Positions 23,740-24,898 of a stretch of 24,898 nt of DNA are shown here, in pieces. The notes below the pieces were generated by a model. It saw nothing but the letters and a program-made list of their open reading frames with translations. It did not search any database and was not told the DNA's origin. A program made the position numbers and the translations under genes. This DNA comes from Akkermansiaceae bacterium UBA7890. Its GTDB lineage: Bacteria > Verrucomicrobiota > Verrucomicrobiia > Verrucomicrobiales > Akkermansiaceae. The stretch is from contig DLRK01000096.1 in assembly GCA_002501065.1 (NCBI GenBank), forward strand, positions 1,925 through 26,822. Reading direction: 5' to 3'. The first letter of the stretch is position 1, and each line of letters begins with the position of its first letter.

Positions 23740-24898
23740 CTAGAAGGAGTAGTTCGCGCCCAGTCCCACGCTGAATCCGCTCAAGTCCACGTCAAACGAG
23801 CTGTTGCCTACGCGCCCACTGAGTTCCTCCGTATGGTCATAGCGGAGGCTGAGCTCCAGCGAGAGGTTCTCATTGAGACGATAGCCACCGGAAGTCTGCA
23901 GGTAGAAGCCCCAGAGGACGGAGCTGCCAAGGTTGCTCGCACTGGTGCTGCTGATGACTGTTGGCGCGCCTCTGTTGATCTGCTGCAGAAGCTGGTCACT
24001 GCGCGTGGCATCCCAGGAAGCCACATTGAGAACGACGCCTGTTCCGACCGATGCGTAGAAGCGCTCGTCATACTGGTAGACAGCCTCTGCGCCCACTGAA
24101 ACGCTCCAGGTATCGACCTCAAGGGACTCGGCAATGGAGTCATTCCAGACCGCGACATCCGTGCTTCGCAGGGTGGGAGTGAGCAGGCGCCTGTCGGCGA
24201 TCGGTTCGTTGGGTACCAGGGGCGCCACGATGCCGGGGGCTCCGGTGTAGGGGACCTCGCGGGGAAGATCCAGACCGGTGATGTCATAGAAATCAGTAGC
24301 TGCTATATCGAAAGTGTCGCGCTCTTCTCGGCCGAGGATGGTGTTTAGTCCACGACGGGAGCCATTGATTTCGGTGAAGGAGAGATGGATTGCAGGCCCG
24401 GCACTCCAGCCATTGCCAAGATCATTCTGGTAGCTCAGTTTAAGGTAGGGCGCCACGACCCAGTCGCGGTCCTCGTGCCAGGAGGTGGCGTCTGCACTGG
24501 TGTTGCGGTCGACTTCCTCGCGTTCCCCACCGGTGGCGTTGAAGACGAGGGTGTTGCCCTGGATCTGGTCGAGTTCATCATAACCGTAGTGGGTGCTGCG
24601 GGTAGCGCGTGCGTCGGGACGCATGAATCCGTTGTCGTAGGCGCGGTCTCCCGGGCCTGTATCCAGCCCAATACCGGGCACGGGAGTGTAGCTCGGTTGG
24701 TAGAGACGGGGGATGGTGAGGTTGCTCACGCCGCTACGAAAGTCGATCGCGCCGATGTTGCGCCAGGAGAGGCCTGCTCCGAAGATCCAGCGCCCCTGCG
24801 GAGGCGCGGGGATCGGCAGGATGTCCTTTCCGGATTTCGGTGAGGGAAGAGCGTCCTTGGCAGAGGGAAGAGCATCCTTGGCGGAGGGAAGAGCGTCC
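23740..24898 (-). CDS. Predicted outer-membrane beta-barrel protein, 5' end outside the window
   Basis: About 385 codons are visible; the gene continues past the right edge. The frame is open to 24898, so a start such as GTG 24729 is only internal. The visible N-terminal part holds tandem heptapeptides DALPSAK, DALPSAK, DALPSPK, then a Pro-rich linker and GRWIFGAGLSWRNIGAIDF, which looks like the first strand of a barrel. The rest alternates polar and aromatic residues in amphipathic strands (WVVAPYLKLSYQNDLG, WSAGPAIHLSFTEI, WGFYLQTSGGYRL, LSLELSLRYDH) and ends in GLGANYSF. The terminal Phe and final strand are typical of outer-membrane barrels inserted by the BAM machinery. No specific porin or transporter family is recognised. 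The repeat is probably a periplasmic linker. It converges on the second DUF1501 gene with a 113-bp gap. Confidence 0.78.
   Translation of the reverse strand, partial: DALPSAKDALPSAKDALPSPKSGKDILPIPAPPQGRWIFGAGLSWRNIGAIDFRSGVSNLTIPRLYQPSYTPVPGIGLDTGPGDRAYDNGFMRPDARATRSTHYGYDELDQIQGNTLVFNATGGEREEVDRNTSADATSWHEDRDWVVAPYLKLSYQNDLGNGWSAGPAIHLSFTEINGSRRGLNTILGREERDTFDIAATDFYDITGLDLPREVPYTGAPGIVAPLVPNEPIADRRLLTPTLRSTDVAVWNDSIAESLEVDTWSVSVGAEAVYQYDERFYASVGTGVVLNVASWDATRSDQLLQQINRGAPTVISSTSASNLGSSVLWGFYLQTSGGYRLNENLSLELSLRYDHTEELSGRVGNSSFDVDLSGFSVGLGANYSF
24840..24898 (-). repeat. 21-bp tandem repeat encoding DALPSAK heptads
   Basis: A 21-bp unit is present in almost three copies (GACGCTCTTCCCTCNGCCAA-type on the minus strand) up to the window edge. 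It differs at only a few positions between copies and encodes Asp-Ala-Leu-Pro-Ser-Ala/Pro-Lys. It is in frame inside the barrel gene, so copy number can change without breaking the reading frame. The array may continue beyond the window. Confidence 0.8.

Overview
The window looks like a chromosomal segment of a Verrucomicrobiota (PVC superphylum) bacterium of high GC content. The main evidence is the protein families. There are two separate copies of the PSCyt1-DUF1549-DUF1553 plus DUF1501 gene pair, two 'PVC-type' heme-binding dehydrogenases, and a very high share of secreted proteins with short signal peptides. There is also a secreted hydrolase whose N-terminus has the 'ISW...WVLQ...FYRL' module common in Verrucomicrobiota exported proteins. 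Few starts have a clear Shine-Dalgarno. No RNA genes, CRISPR arrays, insertion sequences or phage genes were seen. Coding density is high and no gap between genes exceeds about 160 bp.

Layout. 1-43: a minus-strand gene cut by the window edge, of which only the signal peptide start is visible. 188-862 (+): a conserved-looking protein of unknown function. 892-3342 (-) and 3504-5195 (+): a divergent pair of secreted redox enzymes sharing about 160 bp of intergenic DNA. One has a propeller followed by a C-terminal cytochrome c. The other has an N-terminal cytochrome c followed by a PQQ-type sugar dehydrogenase propeller. 5330-6313 (+): a secreted FSH1-like serine hydrolase. 6344-9981 (-): a three-gene minus-strand cluster encoding, in transcription order, a discoidin-type carbohydrate-binding protein that looks 5'-truncated, a secreted FG-GAP/PL11-like propeller, and an AmpG/PAT-like MFS transporter.

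10105-17199 (+): a tightly packed operon of a short PSCyt1-DUF1549-DUF1553 cytochrome, a Tat-exported DUF1501 protein (4-bp start/stop overlap) and a 1110-residue mosaic protein. The mosaic reads SGNH hydrolase, dehydrogenase-like propeller, HEAT-like helices, beta-rich region, azurin-type copper domain. 17310-18056 (+): an RraA-family protein. 18154-23626 (+): a second, much larger PSCyt1-DUF1549-DUF1553 protein carrying a LamG-like domain, overlapping a second Tat-exported DUF1501 gene by 11 bp. 23740-24898 (-): a predicted outer-membrane beta-barrel with a heptapeptide repeat, running off the right edge.

How the genes may work together (inference): nearly everything acts outside the cytoplasm. 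The redox carriers are heme c (four proteins) and type 1 copper (one protein). They sit beside sugar dehydrogenase-like propellers, carbohydrate-binding modules and hydrolases. This fits oxidation and breakdown of a polysaccharide or its sugars at the cell surface or in the periplasm, with electrons handed to c-type cytochromes or a cupredoxin. The most unusual gene is the SGNH-propeller-HEAT-azurin fusion at 13867-17199. It lacks any CxxCH motif and carries an azurin-like copper site where relatives usually have a heme c domain.
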